Shown piece by piece: positions 1 through 11,153 of a stretch of DNA of 64,000 nucleotides. Position numbers and translations under genes: made by a program. Numbering within the stretch: the stretch's first letter is position 1; the number at the start of each line of letters is the position of its first letter. Source of the DNA: Tubulanus polymorphus (lineage: Eukaryota; Nemertea; Palaeonemertea; Tubulaniformes; Tubulanidae); contig NC_134025.1 of assembly GCF_964204645.1 (NCBI RefSeq), forward strand, positions 19,000,001 to 19,064,000. The letters are read 5' to 3'. The notes under the pieces were generated by a model. That model made no database searches. It saw only the letters and a program-made list of their open reading frames with translations, and had not been told where the DNA came from.

Positions 1-27
1 CGGGAGCGCTAATCATTAGACAGTTGC

Positions 28-44
28 ACACACACACACACACG
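28..44. repeat. (CA)n microsatellite
   Basis: A short CA dinucleotide run near the window start, in the intron upstream of the first visible exon. A GGTC tetranucleotide run follows at about 151-169. Confidence 0.9.
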
Positions 45-189
45 CTCGTACTACTGCTTTCTTGAAAAACTTAAACTAGGCCACACTCGAGGGATGTTTT
101 CACACGATGCACACTTTACTTCAAACATACGTAGCTCATACATCGGTAGCGGGTCGGTCGGTCGGTCGTTTTTTATAAAGAATAAGATT

Positions 190-290
190 TATTTCAATGA
201 ATCAAAAAAATAAGTTTTCACTCGGTACCTTTGAAGTCAGGTCGGTCGGGTTACGGCAAACAGACCATTATTTTGGGATGGCCCCAGGGA
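190..290 (+). repeat. Dispersed repeat shared with 62690-62785
   Basis: The segment around GGGTCGGTCGG..ACAGACCATTATTTTGGGATGG is repeated in direct orientation near the other end of the window (62740-62783), including the preceding AT-rich TTTATTTCA-type sequence. It has no open reading frame and the family is unknown. Confidence 0.7.
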
Positions 291-439
291 TTCATTTCTA
301 GATAGAAAAAGGTTTTTTGAGGAAATATCGCCAGGTTATGACTTATTATCTTGATATTTGTTAAATTGTATCAATGTCGTAGTATTCATCTCTGTATATG
401 GACTTAGGGATACCCAGGTTATTGTTCTCGTCAGGGAGA

Positions 440-796
440 GTTGAATATTGATTTGTTTATAATTTGCTGGTTATGTTGATGGTACCTACGGATATTTTGT
501 TACTACAATTGATTGCAAAGTTTTTTTTGTTTCAAGGTCATTGGTTTTTGTGTAAGCCAGGGGGCAGCGTTGAATAGCCAAATAACTTAGTATTTTCATG
601 TTGTATTGGTACCTAGGCATATTTTGTAACCACAATGAAATACAAAATTGTTGCTCATGATGTTCTATGATTGAGATGAGTTTCAAGGTCATTAGTTACT
701 GTATATGGTCACCAGGGGTCTGAATATTGAAAGTGTCAGACTGTTGAATAATTAAAACCACTTCGCAAGTGGGCATTGTGTTCTTGGATCCCTAGT
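440..796 (+). repeat. CACCAGGGGG-type repeat, 3' part
   Basis: Degenerate units built on TTTTGTAACCACAATNNATT, GAGTTTCAAGGTCATT and a CACCAGGGG block, ending in a diagnostic tail (AAACCACTTCGCAAGTGGGC, then a GTGTTCTTGGATCCCTAG end). The tail is the same as in the complete copy at 24576-25837. The 5' part is missing here. Confidence 0.7.
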
Positions 797-1199
797 TATG
801 TCATGGAATGTTGGTCCAGTGTTTGGAAAGTTTATGCGCTGCAGTTCTAGATTTTTTTGTTTTTGTTCATTTTCACCTACATACTGATTAGCAGTTCTAG
901 ATTTTCTAGTTTTTGTTCATTTTCACCTACATATTGATTAGCTCAAGAAAAAAAACCTCATGAACTGCTTCGAAGTTCCTTTTTCATTTACATATTGATT
1001 AGCTCTAGGAAAATTCCATATGAACCGCCTAAGTTTTTTGCATTCGAAATTTTTCAATGCATAGGTAGAATTCATTTCTTTTTAGTAGTTTGCGCACGGT
1101 GTTTGTTTGACAACCAAGAATGCTAACACATTCGCTGCCATCTACGAGATAATATCTTGTTCTCCTGTACCTGTAGCTGATCTGTTTATTTCTTGGCTG

Positions 1200-1790
1200 G
1201 CACTGTGAAGCTGCTCTCTATTGCACAGGGATGAAAATCTTCTGAGGAAACGCGGTTTTCCGCAGTTGAATTTTATCATTCTTGAGATTGATGTAGATCT
1301 GTTGAAAATTTATGGGGGGTCAGGGTCTTGGAGAAAAGTTGAGAGTTAGATCGTAGCACACTTAAAGAACAGACCGTAAACGCGTCTTATAAAACCGGTG
1401 CTATGATCTCTGAAATCCTTTTACAACATCGCTGTCGTCTAGACCCACTGTAGATCAATAATATATATACATGTATATCGCTGCATGGGAAATCTATGTC
1501 TAGAATCTGCGGTTGCACGCTTCATTTCATTCAACACAGCATAGCCTAAGTGCTCAGTAATAGTAGTCATTGTTTTAATTCAGGCACAGTGTGCTTGTAT
1601 TGAGTGATAGATAGGAAAATTATAGATACGGGCTCCTCTTGGGACTCAACTATTTATTGACATGTGCATTTAAGTATGAACATGTTCTAGTGATTTGGAT
1701 ATTGTCTGAGCCATCCTTTTCTTTTACTCAAGCCATGAACAATGAAGGACCAACCACGTGGCAGCAGTTATATTTTGTCATTGGAAAATG
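1200..1790 (+). repeat. Dispersed repeat, also at 26270-26790
   Basis: About 550 bp from GATGAAAATCTTC through AGTTAGATCGTAGCACACTT to GGACAT-type sequence recurs at 26270-26790 in the same orientation with scattered differences. The piece ends near a GC-rich hairpin at 1840-1890 (CCCCTTGAGGGGG and GCACCTTCGGTGTGC). There is no credible coding content; the 87-residue open frame at 1639 is not conserved in the second copy. Confidence 0.65.
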
Positions 1791-2068
1791 GGCCTCAGAT
1801 GCCTCCTTTAAATTTCAAAAATTTCTTTGGAGTTTCCCCCAAACCCCCTTGAGGGGGCTTCGCACCTTCGGTGTGCGCGGCTGCTGGCTTGGCCAACTAT
1901 AGTTATAGCGTAATACTTATGTTTCTAATATTTCCGCGTTTTTCAAATGCCTCTGTTTTCATCCCTGATTGCAACTACGTATGAGGTGGCAGCTAATTTG
2001 TTAACATATGCATTTATATTGTTTTAAAGTTTTTCTTATGAACTGACAGCATGTTGTTCACGTGACAG

Positions 2069-2254
2069 GTTCATCGCACCGAATGCATTCGTATTATCGT
2101 CTTCATCTTCATCCCTATCGTCTTCTACCGTGCCTACAAATCGATTTTACCAATCCAGTTATATACCGTACCATATACGCAGGCAAAAACAAGACGAGAC
2201 CACAACAACTACTGTTACCACGCCTAGTTCCTTAACTACATTAGTTAACAAAAG
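2069..2254 (+). CDS. PPP1R12A: MYPT/PPP1R12A-like, first visible coding exon
   Basis: This exon of the myosin phosphatase targeting subunit encodes a Ser-rich stretch, then an aromatic and basic patch (NRFYQSSYIPYHIRRQ) and a Thr/Ser-rich tail. It lies between an acceptor ending CACGTGACAG and the donor GTGAGA. The first base completes a codon begun in an upstream exon outside the window, and the last two bases (AG) join the first base of the 13052 exon to make a serine codon. That phase match, plus the clear family match of the next exon, is the main support. In the family this low-complexity region precedes the first inhibitory phosphorylation site. The sequence itself is weakly conserved, so the exon is called by phase and position. 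Confidence 0.7.
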
Positions 2255-2321
2255 GTGAGATAATCCTCTACAAGATGTAGATATATGGAGATAGACCCTT
2301 TAAGCACATATGGTTCTTTAC

Positions 2322-2830
2322 TCCTAACAGGCTATTGTGTTCACTTTTTATGTATGCGTGCATAGGCAGAATCCAGTTATTTTTGGAAAGTATTCAAGTC
2401 GTTTCAATGGATGATATTCATATCCAACCTTGTAACCCTAGACATCTGCAGCCAAAAAAGTGGCCTCATGAGATTGAAAATAGTTGACTGGCCATTCACT
2501 GAACTCTACACTTTTACACGTGTTTGAAATTGTCCAAGGGCAATTTTGAATATATTGGGATCAATTTTCTTAATACTGGTTATGCATATAAATAATGTTT
2601 GTTGAATTAAGGAAAATTATGCTAATCGATCACAAGGTGGAGAGCTGTTACTAAGTAATGAATATTTGATTATGTATATAATATTTCCAATGGTAGTAAT
2701 ACCTATAGCTACATATCTTGTTACTACAATCAATCGTAAATTTGTAGCTCATGAAATGATCTTTGATTGTTGTCATTGGTTTTTGTATATGTAAACCCAG
2801 AGATCAGAATTCCCCGCGTACGCGCGGGAA
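2322..2830 (+). repeat. Degenerate CACCAGGGGG-type repeat
   Basis: A 5' piece (AACAGGCTATTGTGTTCAC, then AATCCAGTTAT) followed by one unit with TGTTACTACAATCAATCG and GAAATGATC. It resembles the 5' half of the 24576 copy, which starts with a palindromic GGGCT block. It ends at a GC-palindrome segment (CCCGCGTACGCGCGGG) that is shared with 16145-16235. Confidence 0.5.
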
Positions 2831-2916
2831 ACCGGGGATTTTAGTATTGAAAAATATCATTTTTCCAAATAGTCCAAAAATGATGTAAAAGTAAAGGGGG
2901 GGGAGGTTATGATGGT

Positions 2917-2988
2917 CATGCATGCATGCATGCATGCATACATACATACATACATACATACATACATACATACATACATACATACATA
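2917..2988. repeat. Compound (ATGC)n(ATAC)n microsatellite
   Basis: A run of CATG tetranucleotides changes directly into about twelve CATA units. It is the longest simple repeat in the window and is probably polymorphic. Confidence 0.95.
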
Positions 2989-3539
2989 GGTTTTCACGTG
3001 AACCTGTTGAATCGTCTACTGTTTTACTTCCGGGTTTTATTAGGGTTTCTGCTGCTTTTGCAGAATCCCTATTGTAATTCTACTGATTATTAACCATTCT
3101 GTATCACAAGTACTACGCTGCATTGACAGATACTGTACATGATATTATTAAGATATTATTTTCTTGAAAGGTTTCGAGGCTTTAACTATTGTTGTTATTG
3201 TTTCTTAGTTCTCGGTTCCCTTCCTTAGTAACCTCTATAATTTTGAATTACTGTAATTAGGGTTTTCTGTTACATTGCAGAAAACCCTATTGATATTCGC
3301 GTGTTTATTATTTGACAATTGACGTCAAAACTGCAAAGGCTTTCTTACCTTAACGCGGTTTCCGATACAATCCGTTTTATTTCATTTAGCTCACTTCGAT
3401 CTATAGATACTGCATGGGAATTTCGATGAATCAACGTTACAAAAGCACTGTCGGGCTGTAAACATCGAAAATTGTGCCCCATTCAATGAGGCGACATGAT
3501 TTTAGAGTCGTCATCCCGAAATCATCCGCAGGCTGGCCC

Positions 3540-4290
3540 TCACTTCGATTATCAATTCAAGTGTAAATAAAAAAATTTATTGACGCAAGCCTTCACATTC
3601 AGTCACGGTCTTCAAACAGTAATCTAACAATTTCCCATTTTCTTCATTGGTACACTTTACCGATCCACATGATATTTACTACTCTGAATATTATAAATAT
3701 TATGAGCACTATTGAGCAGTAAAGATCGATAATCAACGTGTGTCATTCCACGGATCCGCTGCGAGTTTTCCTCGCCATGAGAATCAAATCAAGTACAAAT
3801 AACTTTATTACTCCCACTGATTTGCCCGCGGGCTTCAAACAGTTTTACAATATGCTATTTTCCTTTACCAAATTTACCGGATATTTACTACGATAAATCA
3901 TTTAAGTCCCGGTGAGTCGTAGGCCTAAACTAAACAGGCCGAACAGATTCAGCAGAGAAAAGCTGTAGTGTTGACGAGGTATCAAAATAAATGAATTTAT
4001 TACTACAGCGATTTGGCCCGGGCTTCAACCATGTATTTGTATTCTATTTTTCCTACAGTACATACCGAGCTTTTCCAAATCCACAGGATATTTACTAAAT
4101 ACCTGTATATTACATATTATTATCCGTGGGAGAAAAGCTGTTGTGTCGGTGAGGAATCAAAATAAAAGAATTTATTACTTGATTCGGCCGCGAGCTTCAT
4201 TCAATTTTTCCTATAGTACGCACCGATCTTTACCAAATCCACAAGATATTTACTAAATATAAGTATATGACACACTCATCCGTAAGCTGG
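3540..4290 (+). repeat. Tandem ~200-bp units inside copy A
   Basis: Three to four diverged units share the order ACCGATC/AGCTTTACC-AAATCCACA, GATATTTACTA, CGGTGAG, ATCAAAATAAA..GAATTTATTAC, then GGCCCGGGCTTCAA. The inverted copy B has fewer units (about 51580-51840), so unit number differs between copies. Confidence 0.65.
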
Positions 4291-4759
4291 ACTCACACTT
4301 ATATTCGGAGTAAGTGTACACGGGGGGAGGGTAGGAGATCGTTTCTCGGGTCGCTTGAAATGTTCATTGAGTTGTACGGACTCATGGATTGAACTCCAAA
4401 ACAAAATTTGCAAAAAAATCCGGCAACATTGCTGCGATGTACAATTGATGCGATCCCTGTTAAATAAGGTGTAGGAATAAGATGTTTAGGAGGGTTAAAA
4501 TTCAATAGGCCTAAGACCAATCCGTCCGGGTGTTAGGCCTACGCATATACATAGGTCTACGTAGGCTAGTAGCCTCTACTAGGTTAAAGCTAAGTTCACT
4601 ATAAAGGAGGAATCAGATTTATTAAAATGCATGTATTAGTGATTAACTGGTTCTGACTTCCAATGATCAATCACAATTATTAACGATATTTTATTGGCAA
4701 AAATGAAGAATTAATTCCTAATGACTGAAGTTACTGCGGATCCCCAGAAAGATCGTCGT

Positions 4760-5345
4760 TTGTTCAAAAAACCTTTCGCTTGAAATTTTTTTCGTCGAAC
4801 CAATAATATTTCATTCGATTGAACCAATTTGAAAAAATCGTTAGGCCAAAGTTTTTTTCGTTCGAACAAACTTTTTTGGTCCATACGAAATGTTTTTCGT
4901 TCGAACAATTGTTCGATCGAACAGAACTGTTTTCATTCTCTTGTCAAAATATTAAGTTTTCCGTTCGAACAAGTATATTATAAAAAGTTTTTCAATAGAA
5001 CAGAATTATTTTCATTCAAACATTGGTTCGAAACAAAATTGTTTTCAATCGACAAAATTTTTTCACTTGAACAGTAACATAGCTCTTTATTCGAACAAAT
5101 TTTTTTGTCAGAACGATGAAAAGTTTTCATTTGAACAAAAAGCATATTGTTCCATCAAACGGAATTCTTTTCATTCGAACGAGATTTTCTTGTCGGAACA
5201 TTAAGTTTTTTGTTCAAACAGATATATTGTTCGATCATAGCGTTTTTCGTTCTAAAGCGCACAATTCTGGTGGAACTAGATCTTTTCTTTACAATGAGTA
5301 TTCTTTATTCGAACAAAATAATCTTTTCATTCGAACTCAAAGGTA
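4760..5345. repeat. Degenerate array of TTCGAAC palindromes
   Basis: Roughly every 15-40 bases the sequence returns to a TTTTCATTCGAACA-like motif containing the palindrome TTCGAA or GTTCGAAC. A second array is at 50130-50610 in copy B. Open frames here (82, 94, 68 residues) are produced by the repeat and contain FxxEQ/NRTELF-like runs, not a protein family. Confidence 0.75.
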
Positions 5346-5469
5346 TAATCTGAACCTGGGTTTTCTTTATCCAATATACATATCATGCCTTTCAGGTTGA
5401 AGCCCATCTTCCATGTTTCTAACCATGAACGGCACACAGCTTGTTTAGGTCATTTTGGAAATATACTCT

Positions 5470-5643
5470 GTCCGGTACATTTTGAATTACTCTGTATATC
5501 ATCTATCAGGAGAGCGAAGAGAAGACGACTTAGGAAACTACCTTGCGTGACTCCACTAGTTAGACCGATTTATTCCAAGATGAGACTGTTTCATTGATTT
5601 CAGCCGCCTGTTTTCGTTCAGAGAAATCTGCTGAGCCATTTGA
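5470..5643 (-). pseudogene. Non-LTR retrotransposon RT fragment, downstream half
   Basis: On the minus strand, after a KWLSRFLSERKQAAEIN-like stretch, the frame reads SGVTQGSFLSRLLFALLIDD, the conserved reverse transcriptase block of CR1/L2/Jockey-type LINEs. A frameshift separates the two parts. It continues the fragment at 6467-6617, from which it is split by an insertion. The catalytic FADD block is not present. Confidence 0.75.
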
Positions 5644-6466
5644 AGGTCAAGTGCCCTGTTTTCTAAATGTGATATGTGTATAAAGGATAAGTGTGTTACT
5701 AATTCTGATTTTAGTAAAGCCATTACTGAGAAATAAGACTTTAAAGTTGGCTATTTTCACCAGTTTGCCGTACACAGCAGGTGCACGTTTGCTGTGATAA
5801 ACCCACGATCGCTGACGTCATTGTAGTCAAACACATATTTCCACGCACATTGTATCACTGAACAATAACAAACTTTTGAGGCACTTTATGAACACCAAAG
5901 CTATGGCTAAATAATAGATTTGATTTAAAACAATGAACTTAGCTTTATTAGATAGATTTTAAAACAATCCGTGGTGAAATAAGCAGTGTACGTCTGAAAT
6001 AATCCAACAGTTTCCAGTCTCTAATCCCGCACCGCATGATCACCATTCGTAGTGTATTTAATCCTTTTCGAAGTTGTTTAGATTCCTAAATTCTTTCTGA
6101 TGTATAGCGTTGATACTGTTATACGTAACACAACAAACATACAATGGATAGCATGCAGTAGAGCTGTGACTATAGAGAAGACATGATGTTGTTTTATAGA
6201 TTTTATATATAGGCTATGTGTACTGACTTCACACACGTGTATGTTTGTTTGGCAAAGATGACGCATGAATGTGGCGCTGACATGCGGCTGCGGCCGAGGT
6301 GCACAAGCTATATAGGTCAATGATCCAGTTATCTAATTTTACTGATTTAAGACAAATAAGTGACTTTTTTTCTGTAAGGCTGATCCCAGGTCGTCATTTA
6401 TATACATTAGTATCATTTGGATAGTAAATCTCAAAAAGTATGAATAAGAGGGCACTTGACCTTTAA
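5644..6466. mobile_element. TTAA-target MITE splitting the LINE fragment
   Basis: Terminal inverted repeats AAGGTCAAGTGCCC at both ends (5642-5656 and 6454-6468). Removing the block restores the LINE frame, and copy B (about 49895-49935) shows the empty site. The flanks read TTAA on one side and TCAA on the other, consistent with a diverged TTAA duplication as made by piggyBac or Kolobok transposases. No transposase is present; the 80-residue open frame at 6078-6320 is not recognised. Confidence 0.7.
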
Positions 6467-6650
6467 GCGACCCATCATTGATACCGTTTCCAAATAGCTT
6501 ATTTAGTAATCGCTGATGTTGGACCTTATCAAATGCTTTTTTGAAATCCATAAAGACTAATTGAGGCCTAACTGTCGATTTTCCAGAGTCAAATAACCAT
6601 CTGGTCCAGACATCCATGGTTTCAAAGTAGGCCTCATTGACTGTTTGTCA
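6467..6650 (-). pseudogene. Non-LTR retrotransposon RT fragment, upstream half
   Basis: The minus strand encodes WTRWLFDSGKS..RPQLVFMDFKKAFDKVQHQR and LLNKL, the D-F-x-K-A-F-D block (first catalytic Asp region) of LINE reverse transcriptases of the CR1/L2/Jockey group. After GNGINDGSLK the frame runs into the inserted MITE and resumes at 5643. It is a short remnant carried within the large repeat, not an active element. Confidence 0.8.
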
Positions 6651-6871
6651 ACCGTCCTTTTATAAAATCGTTTTGACAGTTGAACAGGATTCTAACTTCC
6701 TTCAATTTTTATGGCATGGTGCGGCTGCATCAGCGTACACACAATCGTCGTCACAGTATTCAGATGAGATCAAGAATATGTGAGGGTGAGGAGATCAAGA
6801 GGATGTGCAGAAAACCCGTTATCGCTGCTTTGCAGCTATATTTCATTATTGTGTTGTTGTTCCTCTGATGA

Positions 6872-6902
6872 CGGGGCTTAGTTAAAGCCTCGAAACTGCC
6901 AA
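6872..6902 (+). other. CTGATGA-stem-GAAA motif (hammerhead-like core)
   Basis: CTGATGACGGGGCTT, a short loop, then AAGCCTCGAAAC. The motif has the CTGANGA and GAAA boxes of a hammerhead ribozyme with a stem between them. The stem can extend to include the G of the GAAA box, so a catalytic fold is uncertain. Similar motifs sit at the ends of the Penelope-like sequences at 12690 and 56435. Confidence 0.35.
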
Positions 6903-7049
6903 GAAAATAAACTTTTTTACAGATCAAACTGTACATGCTTTTATTTGTTAACTCTACTCTGACATAGATATCAGTTAATTGCAGTCAGTATCCATCTACG
7001 TATGTGTGTTGTGTATGTGTCTTACACCCACAGCGCATCACAGTACTTA

Positions 7050-7420
7050 AGGTGTGTTTGTGTCAGTGTCCCTGTATGCATTGATAGAGTGGTGTACTAC
7101 ATTTTATATCGCATATGAAACTTTCTTCCTTTGGTACAAAATAACTTCCAAAGGAGGCTTAGTTTCTCTTCGGAACTTTTTAAAGATTCAATGCAGTAAT
7201 AAAAGCTCTAATCCTATTGAATTTCATCAGAATCCGTTGCTTATTTATCAATTTAGTTATTCATTTGTTGGGGTTTCATTTCGTTTCGGAAGAAGACATG
7301 CCCTTTTACATATATTCATGCTTCACACACGTGCTCGTTACAGACTATCTGCTATGTGATGTATTGATCTGTGCATGTATATGAAAAGCGCGCCTTGTGC
7401 GTGGCCCTGTTAAAGTTTTA
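7050..7420 (+). repeat. Dispersed repeat, also at 27030-27420
   Basis: Shared core ACTTTCTTCCTTTGG and GAGGCTTAGTTTCTCTTCGG, then CATCAGAAT and a CA-rich ATATTCATG..CACACG end, in the same orientation in both places. The 101-residue open frame is not preserved between copies. Confidence 0.65.
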
Positions 7421-7534
7421 CTGGAAACTGCAAATGACTCAACTGCCAGGGTTCGTTGCGGCAGTGAATTGTATAGAAGGGCAGCAAAATTGGGAACTTG
7501 GACATTGTTCAGTTTATGAAAATAAGTTGTCTAA

Positions 7535-8307
7535 AGACTGGCTTATGTCGACAAGCAAAGCGATGCCTACCGAGGCAACTGGGTTTATCGCCGATTAATG
7601 GCCTATGAGAGGCCGCCAGTTGCTGCTCTATCATTTTGACATAAGCTGGCTTGCGACGTCGACCCGACGCCTACCGACTTGTCGAAAGCCGTTTCCGGCT
7701 AGTTGCCCATGTCCTACTCCGGCCTACAGTAGGCGGACAGTTGCTTTCGATCGCAACCGACATAAGCTCAACTGCCACGCGAAGGAACTGAGCGCAGGAG
7801 TTCTAGCCAATAAGAGACCGCATATACATAGTACAAATTATGACCGCTAGGTAGCGTCATTCGTAGTTAGTCATAAACTTTCAAGTTCAAGTACTTCAAA
7901 ACGCAAACCAAACCTACAGTACGGCAGATGACTGGACTGAAGATCTAGAAACAAAATTGGTAGAATTATGGTGTGAGCGGCCATCTTATATGATGTTGCT
8001 AGCACATTGTATTCATGACATAATCAGGAAGATAAAGATCCTAAAGAAATAGCTTTTCTGATGGAAATATATTTGCCAATAATTCAAAATAATTCAATTT
8101 TTTTCTCAAAATACTTATCACATGACCGCGAGCCGTAACCGACATAAGGAGGGAAGACAACTGGGTGGATCTAGTATCCCGCTAGTCGGCCTCAGTTGCT
8201 GCGAATCGGAGCGCAGTCGACATAAGCTGGACTGCGATCGCGGTTGGTCTCAGTTGCGTCGGTAGGAGTCGATAGGCGTCGCATTGCTTGTCGACATAAG
8301 CCAGCCT
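7535..8307. mobile_element. Harbinger-type MITE, TSD TAA
   Basis: 773-bp element with long terminal inverted repeats: AGACTGGCTTATGTCGACAA at the left and the reverse complement of AGGCTGGCTTATGTCGACAA at the right. It is flanked by TAA on both sides (7532-7534, 8308-8310). A three-base TWA duplication is diagnostic of PIF/Harbinger transposition. The second copy at 58453-59168 has the same ends and interior. No transposase is encoded. Confidence 0.85.
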
Positions 8308-8310
8308 TAA

Positions 8311-9885
8311 CAAAGTTCGTACACAGTGTATAGAAATCACACCATGAAAGTGGAGAGTGTCTATTTGAGTCAGTAGGGAAAACCTGCTACCATGTATATT
8401 CATGATGAATCGTCATGCAGTTGTGTGTGATGGAGATCGTATCAATAGACAGATTTTCATGAAAACTTCTGGATTCAATCAAGGGGGACATCTCAGGCTT
8501 TTTTGATTACTTGGAGCACGGATTCTCTGAAATTCTTTCAAAAACTTCATGCCGAAGATAGGTAGGCCTATGCGTTTCTATTCATATTTCGAAAAAATAC
8601 ATTCTTTTCTTGATATTTTCTGTCCTTATTTTCGATCTAATTATCCGTAAAAAGTCAGCTTTCTCCCATCATTTGAATGCAATCCAATAGATTTCACTAT
8701 TTTTCGTTTGTTCTGCTTTTAATCTCTAATCAAGAGTACCAATGTTTAATTTTGATGCTGATTAAACATAGACTCTTGTAAATTTAGGAAAGTCCATATC
8801 AAGAATTTCGTTTCTTGTTATCTCTTCTACTAAATATGTGGCGAGCACTTTGCGCATCGATTGAGGTCAGTCATCCCTCCAGTGAATGCAACTAAGGAAT
8901 TTCTATAGCCTTAGCACAAGTTATAGCATATTGTATATAGCCTATATGAAGCATTATTCGGCTAGTAACAAGAATATTGCTTAATGGATTAAATTGAAAC
9001 TTATGTGAAATGTACGTAATACAGGAACCTTGAGGTAAGTCTAAGGGATCTTTGATTGGGACCCTGAACACCCACCACGTGGTGTTTAACTTTTGAAAAT
9101 TGTGACATCAAAAAAGGACTGTTAGAAAAAATTTTTGTCTTAGAGTCATCAGCTTCGGGTGAGCACGAAAGTTGTTCATGACAGCTCGGAGATTAAAAAA
9201 TCAGTGGCATGGCCCATCTGCAATTAACTGATTGGGCTCTAGGGGCTCTAAAATGGGCCCTAAATTTTTTTAATGAGATTTTTGCTCCTAGCTCCTTAAC
9301 CGCGGGATATATATATAATCGTGGTTGCAATGTTTGGTTAGTAGCCCTTTACAAGACACTTGTATTGATGTATGGTTTAAGTAGGTAACTCATATGGTTC
9401 TCCAGTAGCGCCACCTGCAAGTTGCTGGAAATGCATGTTCATTGATATCTACTAAGCGGATTAAGGGATTTCTTTGAATATTGATACAAATGTACCTGGA
9501 TATGAAATACAACGATCCTCTCACATAATTAGTTCCGATTCTAACCACTAGGGAGCGTAACTTTTGAAAACTCATTCTTGCATCCGTTATTCGTGGGTAA
9601 TTCAACCATTTCATTATGGATATCACAACCTGGAGTGAGTACATATACATATGTATGGTGTGCTAACCAGTTAAATTAGTTCATACAACTGCCATTAGGG
9701 AATGATAAAAACACGGTATTATTACCGAAGTTATTTTCCCTAAACTTGATACATTAGTACTGTGCACTTAGTAGCCATATCGGTCGACATATCCACGATA
9801 TGTGCTGACCCCTAGGTGGTGCTCCTTCAAAATAACGCTACGTTATGAACTGATTTCAGTGAAATCTTTTGCAAGCTTTAATTAG
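8311..9885. other. Intron sequence without recognisable features
   Basis: AT-rich unique-looking sequence. I see no coding exon, no terminal repeats and no repeat that I could match elsewhere in the window. Confidence 0.5.
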
Positions 9886-9887
9886 GT

Positions 9888-10200
9888 TTTTCTCAAATCG
9901 AATGGAGGACGTTGATATGCTAATTAGTCATGTGCTCGAATTGTAAATTCAATCTAATTTCATTTTGTAAAAATATCAAATCCAATTCAATTTTATTTCA
10001 TTGAACAAATTAATATGATACACGATTGTACTGGATAAATTACATTGAGCGGGGAGTGTATGTTGATAAATATAACCTACAGATTGCATCATTAGCCATT
10101 TATGAAAAGCTGACAGGCTGTCCGTTGTGCCCCTTGGGCTCTTTGTTTCAAGAATAAACAGAAATATAGCTGCAAAGCGGCGATAATGGGTTTTTCTGCC
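9888..10200 (+). repeat. Dispersed repeat with AGCTGCAAAGC end, related to 29283-29680
   Basis: TTTTTCTCAAATCG..GATATGCTAATT, AAATCCAATTCAATTTTA and GAAAAGCTGACAGGCTG occur in the same order at 29283-29680. In this copy the segment runs into ATATAGCTGCAAAGCGGCG and GGGTTTTTCTGCC, the same terminal motif found at 6815 (reverse), 45079, 49641 and 59627. Confidence 0.65.
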
Positions 10201-11063
10201 TTGCTGGTTTTAAACGTCGTATTAGGAAACTTATACAGATTTCGACGAAATTAATCTCGTCAGTTCAGACGGGTAATTTGGAGCACCACCAAGTTGTCGA
10301 GACTTATTTGGATGTGTGGATCCGTATTGGCTGTTATGTACAACGAAATAAGGAATCAGGTTTAGTCAAAATAACTTTGATGAAGTCACGATCCCCTAGT
10401 GGCATTTGTGTGAAATAAGCATGCCACTTGGCATATTGCACATATGTACGTGTACTTTGATACCAGGATTGTGATTTCTACTATAAAGGACTGAATTACA
10501 AGCAAGTGGCACTCTAATCACGTCAAATAACGTGCAATTTCTTGTAAACTTGGTATGTGTAAAATGGGGTAGGTCCATAAATTGCAGCTATTGAAAATCA
10601 GCTTTTTCACTCATCCAATATGGCTGCTATGGTTGACATCTTTAATTTCGTGTGAGCTCTCTTGCTCTACCAAGGAAATGTTAACTCTAAACATACCGGG
10701 GTGACATACGTAGCGTTACGCCGCTTACTAGTTTAATGTAGAGCTGAATGATATTAGAAGACTCGATTTCTGGAATGCCGTTATTATTAATGTTGAGTAA
10801 AAACAAATTCTATTGGCTATATAACAGCTTTACTAATCTTTGTTACATGACAGTACCAGAGCTATTTCTAGATTTAAGATCTAGGATTGGCATCACTAGT
10901 TATGGGCAAAAAATTGTATCTAGCGATTTTGTTAATTGATTGATATGAATTTTCCTTCAATGATTAAAAGCATAATTTACAAATCATCTAAGAATCAAAT
11001 CATCTAAATGAAATGTATGGAGTGGAAGAATCAATGGTAAATCATAATATCCGTGATAAAACG

Positions 11064-11117
11064 ATACGAGTAAAATCCCACAATAAAAGAATTAGATGAT
11101 AAAATGTTTATTAAAAC
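11064..11117. repeat. 54-bp perfect inverted repeat, left arm of the Penelope-like element
   Basis: Starts ATACGAGTAAAATCCCACAA and ends TTTATTAAAAC. It is the exact reverse complement of 12731-12784. Penelope-like elements are known for partial or inverted terminal repeats (pLTRs), and this pair brackets the RT-endonuclease reading frame. Confidence 0.9.
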
Positions 11118-11153
11118 CTGTCTAAGAAACATCCTACTGATAAGAAATTTATT

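Larger units (their letters stand above)
3038..6850 (+). mobile_element. Large composite repeat, copy A (inverted relative to 49641-52425)
   Basis: From a hairpin end (AGGGTTTCTGC..GCAGAATCCCT at 3043-3070 and again near 3261-3290) to the reverse of ATAGCTGCAAAGCAGCGATA at about 6815-6840, this block matches the second copy in opposite orientation and in the same internal order. The order is: GATGTTTACGG-type segment, tandem ~200-bp units (3540-4280), an AGGCCTACGCATATACATAGG segment, a TTCGAAC-rich array (4760-5340), and a non-LTR reverse transcriptase fragment. The autonomous parent is unknown. An 810-bp TTAA-flanked insertion at 5644-6466 is absent from the other copy. Confidence 0.7.

Noticed and set aside
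4829-5400. Open frames of 68-94 residues rich in FxxEQ and RTELF
   Set aside because: They are translations of the TTCGAAC array; the counterpart in copy B gives different, non-matching peptides.
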